Positions 8,516 through 16,602 of a stretch of DNA of 64,000 nucleotides are shown one piece after another (the stretch's first letter is position 1; every line of letters starts with the position of its first letter). The stretch is from contig JAEYWP010000024.1 in the NCBI GenBank assembly GCA_023428905.1, forward strand, positions 124,001 to 188,000, in the 5' to 3' direction. The translations under genes were made by a program, and so were the position numbers. The DNA comes from Verrucomicrobiota bacterium. Lineage in GTDB: Bacteria; Verrucomicrobiota; Verrucomicrobiia; Opitutales; Opitutaceae. The notes beneath the pieces are model-generated. The model saw only the letters and a program-made list of their open reading frames with translations, was not told where the DNA came from and did no database searches.

Positions 8516-9549
8516 CACCATTCCAGGGCCAGCATCAGGCAGTTGAGGCCGCTGCCGATACCCAGCAGACCCACCTTGTCGCCCTCCCGCACCGCGCCGG
8601 CCTCGACCGCGCGGGCCAGCGTGGCGGGCAGCGAGGCGGAACCCATGTTGCCGAGGGTTTCGAAGGTCGAAAAATCCTTCGCCAGATCCAGGCCGATTGC
8701 CTCGTACAATTTCCTCCGGTGAACCGAGCCCACCTGGTGGCAGATGAAGCGATCCACCGTGGCGGGATTCCACCCGGTTTTCTCCGCAAAGGCGCTCCAG
8801 GTGGTCCGGGCGAGCTCGACGCCAGCGATCAAGAGCTGCTCCGAGTCCGTCTGCATCGCCAGAGCGTCGGCTCCATGGGAATCGCCCTGGCAGAGCTCGC
8901 TGTGCTGGGTTGCAGCGCGGGCCGCGCCCCCGAGAAGACGGTGGCCCCGTCCTTTGACGAGGGAACGGTGGCAGAGTACCGCCCCCACCGCGCCGGAGCC
9001 GATCGTGAGGTTGGCGAAAAAGGGTTTGATCTCGTTGCGCGAAAGCGAGCCCGCCACCAGGTGCTGCAGGGTCTGCTCGAGCAGGGGGCGTCCATTCTCT
9101 CCGGATACAATCAGGCCGGCCTCCACCTGGCCGCTTTCGATCATGCCCGCGAGCATCACCATGCTGTTGAGGAAGCCGAGGCAGGCGTTGGAGACGTCGA
9201 AGAGCTGGGTGCTGGCGGGCAGGCCGATCTTGCGATGGGCAAAGGAGGCGGTGGCGGGCTCGAGCATGTCGCGGGAGACCGCAGCGTGGATGAAGACGCC
9301 GAGCTGGTCGGGGCGGAGCGCGGTCTTGGCCAGGACGGCCCGGCCGGCGGCGGCGCTCGCATCAGAGGGACGTGTACCCACGGGCCAATGACGCCGCTCG
9401 CGGATGCCGGTCATCAGTTCGAGACGGCCGAAGGGCAGCTTGAGTCGTTCGTAGGTCGGTCGCAGCCGCTCCTCAATGGCCTCGGAGGTGAACACCTCGT
9501 CCGGGAGGGCGACGGCTATCGACTCGAGGCAGACGTTGGAAAAGTTCAT
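8515..9549 (-). CDS. oleA: OleA-like thiolase (head-to-head acyl-CoA condensation)
   Basis: OleA joins two long-chain acyl-CoAs to a beta-keto acid, the first step of olefinic hydrocarbon synthesis. The 344-residue protein has the OleA signature: Glu in SRDMLEPATAS (E97), the nucleophilic Cys in FDVSNACLGFLNSM (C123), His in FICHQVGS (H271), Asn in LGNMGSASLP (N301) and the C-terminal GIGSGLNCLM. FabH-type KAS III enzymes lack the acyl-channel Glu and this C-terminal sequence. ATGA overlap with fabI upstream and TGATG overlap with oleB downstream indicate translational coupling. Cytoplasmic. Confidence 0.88.
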   Translation of the reverse strand: MNFSNVCLESIAVALPDEVFTSEAIEERLRPTYERLKLPFGRLELMTGIRERRHWPVGTRPSDASAAAGRAVLAKTALRPDQLGVFIHAAVSRDMLEPATASFAHRKIGLPASTQLFDVSNACLGFLNSMVMLAGMIESGQVEAGLIVSGENGRPLLEQTLQHLVAGSLSRNEIKPFFANLTIGSGAVGAVLCHRSLVKGRGHRLLGGAARAATQHSELCQGDSHGADALAMQTDSEQLLIAGVELARTTWSAFAEKTGWNPATVDRFICHQVGSVHRRKLYEAIGLDLAKDFSTFETLGNMGSASLPATLARAVEAGAVREGDKVGLLGIGSGLNCLMLALEW

Positions 9550-10382
9550 GCCTTCGGAAACGCGGGGTCGCCGGCGGCAGGCCGCATGGCGAGACGAACG
9601 ATCTCCTGGTCGAAGGCATTGGAGCCCAGCCCGGCATCCACCACCAGGGTCGTGCCGTTGATGCCGCTACTGCGCGGACTGAGAAGAAAGAGGGCGCTGT
9701 CCGCCACCTCCTGGGTAGACAGGTTGCGTTTCCGGAACGTCAGCTTTTCTGCGTAGAGATAACTTTCGATGTAGCCCGGTATGCCCGCCGACGCGCTGGT
9801 CTTGAGGGGGCCGGCGCCGATGACGTTGAAGCGGACTTCGGAGTGGGCGCTGAAACTCTTGGCGAGGAAGCGCGACGCCGAGTCCAGCGCGGCCTTGATC
9901 GGGCCCATGTAGCCGTAGTTGTCGGGCGTCACCAGCAGCGAGGAGATCCCGATCGTGACGACGGAGGCGTCGCGCGCCAGGTGGGGCTGGAAGGCGCGGG
10001 CGAGTTCGACCAGGGAAAAGGCCGAGATCGCCGTGGCCTGGAGAAAGTCGGCGCGTCGCGTCTGATGAAACGCCTTGAATCCCTCCGCGTAGTTGGCGAA
10101 GGCGATCGAGTGGACCATGCCGTGCAGCGGCGTGTGCCCCGCCGCGGCGACTTCGGCCGCGAGGCGTTCCACGGCGCCGTCGTTCTCCACGTCGCAGACA
10201 AAGACCGGTTTACCGGCCAGAAGGGTCTCGAGCGACTTGCGCCGAGCCTCCGAGCGCACGCTGTACACCACCGTGGCGCCCTCTGCCTCGAGGGAGCGCG
10301 CGATGTGCCAGGCCACGCTCTTCCGATTGGCCACGCCAAGGACGAGGAACGTCTTGCCGGTCAGCTGGAGAAAATCAGGCAT
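9546..10382 (-). CDS. Enoyl-ACP reductase FabI-like, short-chain dehydrogenase, diverged active site
   Basis: The protein has 278 residues. The FabI pattern is clear: N-terminal nucleotide loop LVLGVANRKSVAWHIAR, the Tyr-x6-Lys pair (Y156/K163 in NYGYMGPIKAALDSAS, the same numbering as E. coli FabI), VIGAGPLKTSASAGIPGY and a C-terminal VVDAGLGSN. The second active-site Tyr of FabI (Y146 in E. coli, LSYLGAE) is replaced by Ile (TIGISSLLV), and the region around it is unlike normal FabI. It may therefore be a specialised paralogue acting with oleA and the FabZ-like enzyme rather than the housekeeping reductase. It lies 28 bp behind the fabZ-like gene and overlaps oleA. Confidence 0.8.
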   Translation of the reverse strand: MPDFLQLTGKTFLVLGVANRKSVAWHIARSLEAEGATVVYSVRSEARRKSLETLLAGKPVFVCDVENDGAVERLAAEVAAAGHTPLHGMVHSIAFANYAEGFKAFHQTRRADFLQATAISAFSLVELARAFQPHLARDASVVTIGISSLLVTPDNYGYMGPIKAALDSASRFLAKSFSAHSEVRFNVIGAGPLKTSASAGIPGYIESYLYAEKLTFRKRNLSTQEVADSALFLLSPRSSGINGTTLVVDAGLGSNAFDQEIVRLAMRPAAGDPAFPKA

Positions 10383-10410
10383 GAAGGTGATCCGTGGTTC
10401 TTCTTCCCAG

Positions 10411-10869
10411 TCACACGGTCGCCCCGCCGGGCTTCTCCGGGGTTTTCCAGGCGACGGCGAAGTCGACGGTGAGGATGCGGGTGCCGTCGGCTTTCTTGAT
10501 CGCGCCCCCCATCATGGTGAACCCGCCGAGTTCTTCTTTCTTCTTAACGTCGATCAGGATGGTGTCGCCGGGATAGACCGGGTTGCGGAAGCGCACGTCG
10601 CTGATCTTTGCCAGGAGCGGCACACCCTCGCCGGGCTTTTTGCCGGCGGCCTGGGCCTGACGGGACATATACAGGGCGCCAGTCTGGAACACCGCCTCGC
10701 AGAGCAGCACACCCGGCGTAATGGGTGCGCCCGGATAATGCCCCCTGTAGAAGTCCTCCTCCGCACGCCAGGTGCGCCGCGCGGTGAGGCTCTCGGGCGT
10801 TTCCGCGACAATCTCGTCGACAAAAAGAAAAGGCGGCCGGTGGGGAATCAGCTCGGTGACGTCGTTCAT
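10411..10869 (-). CDS. FabZ-like 3-hydroxyacyl-ACP dehydratase (hot-dog fold)
   Basis: The 152-residue protein carries the FabZ signature GHYPGAPITPGVLLCEAVFQ with the catalytic His (H44) and Glu (E58). ATG 10869 (MNDVTELIPHRPPFLFVDEI) is chosen over an upstream ATG at 10920 because the family starts at this point and the longer form would overlap the preceding gene by 38 bp. It would dehydrate 3-hydroxyacyl chains. The gap to the upstream oxidoreductase is 13 bp. Set between a CrtI-like enzyme and a FabI-like enzyme, it probably works in a dedicated acyl-modification route, not general fatty-acid synthesis. Confidence 0.87.
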   Translation of the reverse strand: MNDVTELIPHRPPFLFVDEIVAETPESLTARRTWRAEEDFYRGHYPGAPITPGVLLCEAVFQTGALYMSRQAQAAGKKPGEGVPLLAKISDVRFRNPVYPGDTILIDVKKKEELGGFTMMGGAIKKADGTRILTVDFAVAWKTPEKPGGATV

Positions 10870-10882
10870 GGAGGGAAAAGGG

Positions 10883-12337
10883 TCAGACCGCCGCGGCGTT
10901 CGCCGCCCCCTTTTGGGCAAACAGCGCCTTGTCGATCTTATTGGCGGTGATGACCCCGTAATTGATGGTGCCGAGCCAGCCCGACATGATGATGCCGACG
11001 GAGCCGGCGTGATACAGTCCCGGCAATTGCGCGGGCAGGTCCATCGACACCTTCAGGCCCTCAAACTTCGTGCCGAAGGAGGTGCCCCCGAAATGGGTGG
11101 TGTATCGCTCGATCGTCCGCGGCGTCGCCGCCTCGGTCCAGTCAATCTTCCCGCGAACGTCGGGGATAAAACGCTCCAGGGCGGTGATCGATTCCTCGAC
11201 CAGGCGTTTCTTGTGCTCCTCGTACTGCTCCTCGCTGAGGGCATTCCAGTCCGCGTAGTTGGCATTCAACGACACGACGACGGTGTAGCGGTCGGAGCCG
11301 GGACGGGTGTCGGGGTAATAGACGGAGAAGGTGCGGCTGGTGGTGTGGAACGAGGTCAGTTCCTGGCTGCTGAAGATCGGCGCGTCCGAGGTGAAGACAA
11401 GGTCGCCGATGTGCGGAATCGTCTCCCCTTTTCGAATACCCAGGTAAACCTGGCAGGAGCTGGAGTTGATCCGCACCTCGTCGGCCGCCGCCGCGAAATC
11501 CGCGCTGAAGTTCTCGCGTCCGGCGAGGCGGAAGATCGTGTTCTTGATGTTGGCGTTGGAGAGGATGGTCTTGGCGCGGATCACGCGGCCGCCTTTGGCC
11601 ACGATCCCGCAGGCCACCTTCTGGCCGTCGCGCTCCTCCACCAGGATCCGCTCCACCAGGACGCGCTTGCGGAGCTCGACGCCGTTCTTCCGCAGTTCCT
11701 CCACCATCTTCTCGATCAGCAGGTCCGATCCACCCCGGAACGTATACACGCCCGACCCCATGAAATTGGAAAAAACGATGCCGTAGGTGATCGCCGGGTC
11801 CTGGAGGGTCGAACCGTTGGCATAGGCGATCGGCTCCATCAGGAGCCGGTGCACATCCTCACGCCCCGGGAAGAAGCGTTGGAACATCTCGCCGGTGGTC
11901 TCGGGATTGTTGTCGTAAAAATTCATCGACCGCAGGTGGTCGTAGAACGCTTCCACCGTGCTCCGCTCGAGCTTCATCTGCTCGACCAGGACACGGGTGT
12001 AATCCTCGCGCGTAAAGGTCGTCCAAACGTCCATCTGCGGATTGACGAAGCGGATGTCCTTCAGCTGGACGATCAGGTCGGCGATTTCGCGCGTCCAATA
12101 TTTGCGGCAGGATTTCACCATCCCCACCGGGAACCCGTGCAGGGAGATATCGAAAATGTGCCCCCCTTTGCGGGTGAACCAGGTCGCCAGGCCCCCGTAC
12201 TGGTAATGGTGTTCGAGCAGCAATACCCGGTGCCCCGCCTTGGCGAGGACATTGGCGCCCGTCAGGCCACCCAAACCGCTTCCGATCACGATCACATCGT
12301 AGTCGTCAGCGACACCTTTCAACCAGTCGTAAGCCAT
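10883..12337 (-). CDS. FAD-dependent oxidoreductase, phytoene desaturase/carotene isomerase-like
   Basis: The protein has 484 residues from ATG 12337. The N-terminal dinucleotide fold YDVIVIGSGLGGLTGANVLA with the following acidic residue (LLLEHH) binds FAD. The C-terminal LPGLYHAGSVGIIMSGWLG is the second FAD motif of the CrtI/CrtISO/retinol-saturase family. Enzymes of this family desaturate, isomerise or saturate long polyene chains. No phytoene synthase or other carotenoid gene is nearby; the downstream genes are acyl-chain enzymes, so a fatty acyl or olefin substrate is more likely (inference). It is the first gene of the operon ending in oleA-oleB. Confidence 0.82.
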   Translation of the reverse strand: MAYDWLKGVADDYDVIVIGSGLGGLTGANVLAKAGHRVLLLEHHYQYGGLATWFTRKGGHIFDISLHGFPVGMVKSCRKYWTREIADLIVQLKDIRFVNPQMDVWTTFTREDYTRVLVEQMKLERSTVEAFYDHLRSMNFYDNNPETTGEMFQRFFPGREDVHRLLMEPIAYANGSTLQDPAITYGIVFSNFMGSGVYTFRGGSDLLIEKMVEELRKNGVELRKRVLVERILVEERDGQKVACGIVAKGGRVIRAKTILSNANIKNTIFRLAGRENFSADFAAAADEVRINSSSCQVYLGIRKGETIPHIGDLVFTSDAPIFSSQELTSFHTTSRTFSVYYPDTRPGSDRYTVVVSLNANYADWNALSEEQYEEHKKRLVEESITALERFIPDVRGKIDWTEAATPRTIERYTTHFGGTSFGTKFEGLKVSMDLPAQLPGLYHAGSVGIIMSGWLGTINYGVITANKIDKALFAQKGAANAAAV

Positions 12338-12382
12338 TGGAAAAACAGCCAGAGTGGAGCCCGGTACGCGCGAAGAGCAACT

Positions 12383-12424
12383 GGGAAGTGCGAGCGGCCG
12401 CAGAAGCGGCCGCCCGCACTTCCC
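12383..12424. repeat. Long two-part hairpin
   Basis: GGGAAGTGCG (12383-12392) pairs with CGCACTTCCC (12415-12424). Inside, GCGGCCGC (12394-12401) pairs with GCGGCCGC (12406-12413) around an AGAA loop. The 18 paired positions make one of the strongest potential structures in the window. There is no T-run; it sits upstream of the oxidoreductase start. Confidence 0.8.
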
Positions 12425-12431
12425 AAATGGC

Positions 12432-12517
12432 GAAGGACGAAGCTCGAAGGACCGGCCAGCCCTGCGGGCTGGAATGACCAATGACGCAGTGACCAATGAC
12501 CCGAATGACCAGTGATT
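12432..12517. repeat. Heptad repeat block, left arm (inverted relative to right arm)
   Basis: Seven-base units: GAAGGAC, GAAGCTC, GAAGGAC (12432-12452), then a hairpin CCAGCCC-TGC-GGGCTGG (12456-12472), then AATGACC, AATGACG, AGTGACC, AATGACC, AATGACC, AGTGATT with one- and two-base interruptions (12473-12517). The units are reverse complements of those in the right arm. Confidence 0.8.
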
Positions 12518-12622
12518 CCTGGACGGAGTACCGGTCGTCGACTAACCGATCGCGACCCTGGGTATATCCCCTGACCCCAAAGTGGATACCATGCCCTGAC
12601 GGCACCATCGGCCCTGCCCACT

Positions 12623-12726
12623 GCTCATTGCTCACTGGTCATTGGTCACTGGTCACTCGCGCCTCCGGCGCGTCATTCGTCATTCGCGCTTCGTCCTTCG
12701 TGGTTCCGGCCGGCTCCGCCGGCCGG
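12623..12726. repeat. Heptad repeat block with GC mini-hairpins, right arm
   Basis: Five contiguous in-phase heptads GCTCATT, GCTCACT, GGTCATT, GGTCACT, GGTCACT (12623-12657) are followed by a hairpin CGCGCC-TCC-GGCGCG (12658-12672). Five more heptads follow, GTCATTC, GTCATTC, GCGCTTC, GTCCTTC, GTGGTTC (12672-12706), and then a nine-base-pair hairpin with the same TCC loop (12706-12726). The unit resembles the TTGGTCA-type short tandem heptanucleotide repeats known from cyanobacterial genomes. Confidence 0.85.
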
Positions 12727-12803
12727 CGGGGTTCTCTCTTGCCTTCGGGAGGCCTCGACCGCACGTTCTCCCCCTTTTTCAAGAAAACCACGCGTCCCGC
12801 GCC

Positions 12804-14630
12804 ATGAACCTGAACATCCGAAACATCGCCATCATCGCTCACGTTGACCACGGCAAAACCACCCTGGTCGACAAGCTTCTGAAAGAAGGCGGGGTTTTCC
12901 GCGCCAACCAGCACGTCGAAGAGCGCGCCATGGACTCGATGGATCTGGAGAAGGAAAAGGGCATCACCATCAAGGCCAAGAACACCTCGGTTCACTGGAA
13001 GGACAAGACGATCAACATCGTCGACACCCCCGGCCACGCGGACTTCGGCGGCGAGGTTGAGCGCGCCCTGCGCATGGTCGACGGCGTGCTCCTGCTGGTT
13101 GACGCCTACGATGGCCCCCAGGCCCAGACGCGTTTCGTGCTGCGCAAGGCGCTGGCCCATGGTCTGAAAGTCGTGATCGTGATCAACAAGATCGACCGCG
13201 ACAATGCCGAGCCGGCGAAGATGTACGACAAGGTGCTCGAGCTCCTGATGGAGCTGAATGCCACCGAGGAACAGTTCGACGCGCCGGTGGTGTACGGTTC
13301 GGGCCGCGACGGGTACATGATGTACCACTTGACGGACGAGAAGAAGGACATGACTCCCCTCTTCGAGACAATTCTCGATCACATCCCGCCCCCGTTCGCC
13401 AAGCCCGCCGAGCCCTTCCACATGCTCGTCTCCAACATCGATTGGAGCGACTACGTGGGCCGTATTGCTGTCGGCAAGATCCTGGGTGGCACCGCCCACG
13501 TGGGCGACCCGGTTTACGTCATCCGGCACGCCGAAGGTGGCAAGAAGGTGCGCGCCAAGATCACCAAGCTCTTTGAGTTCACCGGCCTGGGCACGCGCGA
13601 AACCGCGGAGGCCAGCGCGGGCAACATCGTCGGTATCTCGGGCTTCGAGGACATCGACATCGGTGACACGCTCGCCGTGAGCGAAGAGCAGCACGCCCTG
13701 CCCTTCACCCAGATCGATCCCCCGACGCTGGAAATGCAGTTTGCCGTCAACGACGGCCCGCTCGTCGGTCAGGAGGGCAAGCTGGTCACTTCCCGCCAGC
13801 TTCGCGAGCGCCTCTTCCGTGAGTTGAAGACCAATGTGTCGATCAAGGTCGAAGACACGGACAAAGCCGGCGTCTTCAACCTCAAGGCGCGCGGAGCGAT
13901 GCAGATCGCGGTCCTCGCCGAGACGATGCGTCGCGAGGGCTACGAATTTCTCGTCTCCCGCCCGACCGTGATCGAGCGGATCGAAAACGGGCAGCGCCAG
14001 GAGCCCTACGAGACCGTCTGGATCGAAGTTCCCGACGAGTGCGTCGGCGCGATCATGCAGAACCTTGCCAACCGCAAGGGCCAGCTGACCAACATGGAAA
14101 AGCTGCCGCACTCGACCATGATCGAGGCGACCATCACAACCCGCGGCCTGATCGGCTTCGAAATCGATATCGTCAACGCCACTAGCGGCCGGGGCGTCAT
14201 GAGCCACCTTTTCAAAGAGTACGGCCCCTACGCGGGTGAAGTGCTGACACGCCTCACCGGCACCCTGATCGCGACGGAGGCTGGCGAAACCACCACCTAC
14301 GCCCTTCTCATGGTGCAGGAGCGCGGCAAGCTGTTTGTCAGCCCCGGCGAGCAGGTGTACGAAGGCATGATCGTCGGCGAAAATCCCCGCAACGAGGACA
14401 TCGCCTGTAACGCAGTCCGCGAAAAGAAGCTGACCAACTTCCGTTCCCAAGGTGAAGGTGTGGCCGCCGGCCTCACTCCCGCCACCAAGCTCTCTCTCGA
14501 GCGCTCGATCGAATACATTGCCGCGGATGAGTTTGTGGAGGTCACCCCGAAGAATCTTCGACTCCGGAAACGGATCCTCAAGGAGGTCGAGCGCCGCAAG
14601 GTCGCCCGCTCCGCCAAGTCGGCGGACTAA
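12804..14630 (+). CDS. typA: Ribosome-associated GTPase TypA/BipA
   Basis: A translational GTPase that binds the ribosome and helps assembly and stress adaptation. It has 608 residues, a normal length. The G domain shows AHVDHGKTTLVDKLL (P-loop), KGITIKAKNTS (switch I), DTPGHADFGGEVER and NKIDRDNA. Elongation-factor domains and the TypA-specific C-terminus follow (RLTGTLIATEAGETTTYALL). ATG 12804 is directly before MNLNIRNIAII; in-frame upstream codons run into the repeat array and are not coding-like. Transcribed alone, followed by a strong hairpin. Confidence 0.96.
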   Translation: MNLNIRNIAIIAHVDHGKTTLVDKLLKEGGVFRANQHVEERAMDSMDLEKEKGITIKAKNTSVHWKDKTINIVDTPGHADFGGEVERALRMVDGVLLLVDAYDGPQAQTRFVLRKALAHGLKVVIVINKIDRDNAEPAKMYDKVLELLMELNATEEQFDAPVVYGSGRDGYMMYHLTDEKKDMTPLFETILDHIPPPFAKPAEPFHMLVSNIDWSDYVGRIAVGKILGGTAHVGDPVYVIRHAEGGKKVRAKITKLFEFTGLGTRETAEASAGNIVGISGFEDIDIGDTLAVSEEQHALPFTQIDPPTLEMQFAVNDGPLVGQEGKLVTSRQLRERLFRELKTNVSIKVEDTDKAGVFNLKARGAMQIAVLAETMRREGYEFLVSRPTVIERIENGQRQEPYETVWIEVPDECVGAIMQNLANRKGQLTNMEKLPHSTMIEATITTRGLIGFEIDIVNATSGRGVMSHLFKEYGPYAGEVLTRLTGTLIATEAGETTTYALLMVQERGKLFVSPGEQVYEGMIVGENPRNEDIACNAVREKKLTNFRSQGEGVAAGLTPATKLSLERSIEYIAADEFVEVTPKNLRLRKRILKEVERRKVARSAKSAD

Positions 14631-14639
14631 CGCCGCGCC

Positions 14640-14666
14640 CGATCCCCGCCCTCCCGGCGGGGATCG
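14640..14666. terminator. Hairpin after typA
   Basis: CGATCCCCGCC (14640-14650) and GGCGGGGATCG (14656-14666) form an 11-base-pair stem with a five-base loop, 10 bp past the typA stop. No T-run follows, so termination strength is uncertain. Confidence 0.55.
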
Positions 14667-14784
14667 CCCCTGAGGTAAAAACAGACACCCTAATCGGGCA
14701 ATCACCGCACCGACCGGTTTTCACCGGACCCGGCGGCTGTGTCCTGCAGCCTTGCCTTTCGGCACGTTCGTGCGCATTGGCAGG

Positions 14785-15855
14785 ATGTCCATGCGAGCCG
14801 CCCCCTGCCCCGCCGGCCGTTCTCGCCGCTGGCCCCACCTAATGACGGCGGGCGTGGGACTGGCTGTGCTCACCGGTGGCGCGGCGACACAAGACACCGT
14901 GGCAACCTGGTGCGGCCTGGGCGTGATGATTCTCGGCCTCGCCACCTATTCCCTGCCCCGCTTTCGGCGCCGGGACGGAAATGGCCACGAGCCCCTCGTC
15001 TCCCTGGTGCTGCTCGAACGCGGCTCGCGCTACCTCGATGCCGCGGTGCTCGCCTGCATCATCGACGAGGCGTGGGGCACCAACCTTTCGGCCTCCTCGC
15101 AGGAGAAGGAAAACACGGTCGCGGGAGAGCGTCCCACCTTCGTGGTGCACGCCCCCGGGGGCACCTTTCTTGTCCACGTGTACGACGTTCCGTATTGGGA
15201 AAATCCCGACGAGGTGCAGGCCTGTCTTCCTGAGGTGCGCGCCCAGCGCGCCGTGGCCGAACACCAGGCGTGGATCGCGGTGGACGCCCTGGCCGATGCC
15301 GGGGACCTGCCGGTGACACGGGCCTACCAGCTGATCGGTAGGCTCGTGGCGGAGCTCGCTCGTCCGGAGTCATTGGCGCTGCTCCACCCGGAGACGGGCG
15401 CTTTTCGCATCTGGGATGCCCAGGTCGCCCAGTTGCTGCAGGGCAATGATCCACTGCAATGCTTCACGGAGGGAGATGCTGAGGCGGTGATTCAGGTGGC
15501 CACCGACGATCCCGACATGCGGCTCGCCATCCAGGAGGCGCGCAGCCGGTGGCCCGAATTCCAGGCCGCCTTCGCAAAGCGGCACCCGGAGCAGCATTTT
15601 TCGGTCAAGGGTCCCATCACGCGCGGTGAGCGGACCGAACACATCTGGATCGAGGTCACCGCCATCAGCGGGGAAGAAGTCCGCGGCCGGCTGGGCAACG
15701 ACCCCGTCGATCTCGCCGGTCTGAAGCTGGGCGACGCTGTCGCACTCCCCATCGAAGCAGTGGAGGACTGGTTGTACGTTTTGACGGACCAGCCCGTCGG
15801 CGGCTTCACCATCCCGGCGGTCAACTCTGCGCGCCGACGCGCCCGGGATCCCTGA
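14785..15855 (+). CDS. Membrane-anchored DUF2314 protein
   Basis: The protein has 356 residues from ATG 14785 (14791 or 14842 are alternatives; a TTG at 14752 is less likely). One or two hydrophobic segments lie near the N-terminus (MTAGVGLAVLTGGA and LGVMILGLATYSL), followed by a large soluble part. The C-terminal 80 residues match DUF2314: TRGERTEHIWIEVTAISGEE, then GRLGNDPVDLAGLKLGDAV and the EDWLYV end. The middle (HAPGGTFLVHVYDVPYWE) is unknown to me; an immunity or accessory role has been suggested for relatives of DUF2314, but nothing here proves it. It is transcribed alone and convergent with the TPR gene. Confidence 0.7.
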   Translation: MSMRAAPCPAGRSRRWPHLMTAGVGLAVLTGGAATQDTVATWCGLGVMILGLATYSLPRFRRRDGNGHEPLVSLVLLERGSRYLDAAVLACIIDEAWGTNLSASSQEKENTVAGERPTFVVHAPGGTFLVHVYDVPYWENPDEVQACLPEVRAQRAVAEHQAWIAVDALADAGDLPVTRAYQLIGRLVAELARPESLALLHPETGAFRIWDAQVAQLLQGNDPLQCFTEGDAEAVIQVATDDPDMRLAIQEARSRWPEFQAAFAKRHPEQHFSVKGPITRGERTEHIWIEVTAISGEEVRGRLGNDPVDLAGLKLGDAVALPIEAVEDWLYVLTDQPVGGFTIPAVNSARRRARDP

Positions 15856-15949
15856 CACGGGCCGACGGCGCCTTGGAGACGTGCCCTTCGATGTCGCCCG
15901 GCGTTGCTCCGGAATGCGCGCGTTCCTTGCGTTCGGTTTTTTCCCCTCG

Positions 15950-16576
15950 TCATTCACGCCGACCGGGCGCGCGTTCCGCCGCCTTCTGCTTCTGCTCCGC
16001 GGCCTCGGCCGTCCGTCCGGCTTTTTCGAATACGAAGGCAAGTTCCCGCGCGCCGAGATGGGGGTCACGGCGCTCCACCTCGCGGGCATACGTCTCCGCC
16101 TTCTCCAGGCTGCCGCCGGCGATGGCTGGAGCCTCGGCGTAGTAGTGCACCAGGCCGATCCACGCACCCAGGTTGTTGGGATCCAGCGCCACCGCGGTCT
16201 CGTACGCCGTCAGCATGTCCCCCGCGATCAGCCCCTTGTGAACAAAGTTCACCTCGCCGATGCGCCGGGCGAGGGCGTGGCCCAGGGCAGAGTGCAGCTG
16301 GGAATCCTTGGGTGACAGCTGCACGGCCCGTTTGAGGAGCTCAACCGCTTCCTTGTGGCGCTTCTGCTCCTGCCGAAACCGCGCCAGCGCCGTCAGCGCC
16401 TGCACGTCCGATTCACCGTCGGCGGTCAATACCACCAGAACCGGTTCGGCGTCACTCCAACGTCCGCTCTCGGCGGCAGCCAGGGCGCGCTGCCGGGCCT
16501 CCGTATCCACCGGGGCGGCGGGAAGCAGGGCGGCAATAAATGTCATCATGATCAGGATACCGTTTGTTTTTTTCAT
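15950..16576 (-). CDS. Exported tetratricopeptide-repeat protein
   Basis: The protein has 208 residues. The N-terminus MKKTNGILIMMTFIAALLPA is a signal peptide. Three to four TPR units follow (about 25-60, 62-95, 112-150 and 155-190), for example ALARFRQEQKRHKEAVELL and AYETAVALDPNNLGAWIGL. Such proteins are protein-protein scaffolds. It lies 26 bp behind the ADOP permease gene and is the last gene of the kinase-regulator-permease operon, so it may be a periplasmic partner of the permease. Confidence 0.82.
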   Translation of the reverse strand: MKKTNGILIMMTFIAALLPAAPVDTEARQRALAAAESGRWSDAEPVLVVLTADGESDVQALTALARFRQEQKRHKEAVELLKRAVQLSPKDSQLHSALGHALARRIGEVNFVHKGLIAGDMLTAYETAVALDPNNLGAWIGLVHYYAEAPAIAGGSLEKAETYAREVERRDPHLGARELAFVFEKAGRTAEAAEQKQKAAERAPGRRE

Positions 16577-16602
16577 AGGAGAAAGGGAAGAAGGGGTGCG
16601 GC

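Larger units (their letters stand above)
12338..12803. other. Repeat-rich intergenic region before typA
   Basis: 466 bp between the divergent oxidoreductase and typA genes. Apart from about 105 bp of unremarkable core (12518-12622) it is almost entirely organised sequence: one long hairpin, two inverted heptad-repeat blocks and several GC-rich mini-hairpins, listed separately. I see no gene in it. Confidence 0.75.

Noticed and set aside
8515..9549. Housekeeping FabH (KAS III) in place of OleA
   Set aside because: The SRDMLEPATAS Glu region and the C-terminal IGSGLNC motif are those of OleA, and an OleB-type hydrolase follows directly.
10883..12337. Carotenoid biosynthesis locus
   Set aside because: Only one CrtI-like gene is present; there is no phytoene synthase, cyclase or GGPP synthase gene, and the operon partners are acyl-chain enzymes.
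12338..12726. CRISPR array before typA
   Set aside because: Repeat units are seven bases, contiguous and without spacers; no cas genes are present.
12639..14705. 688-codon minus-strand frame over typA
   Set aside because: Antisense shadow of typA with Asp/Val/Leu-rich low-complexity text; typA is unambiguous.
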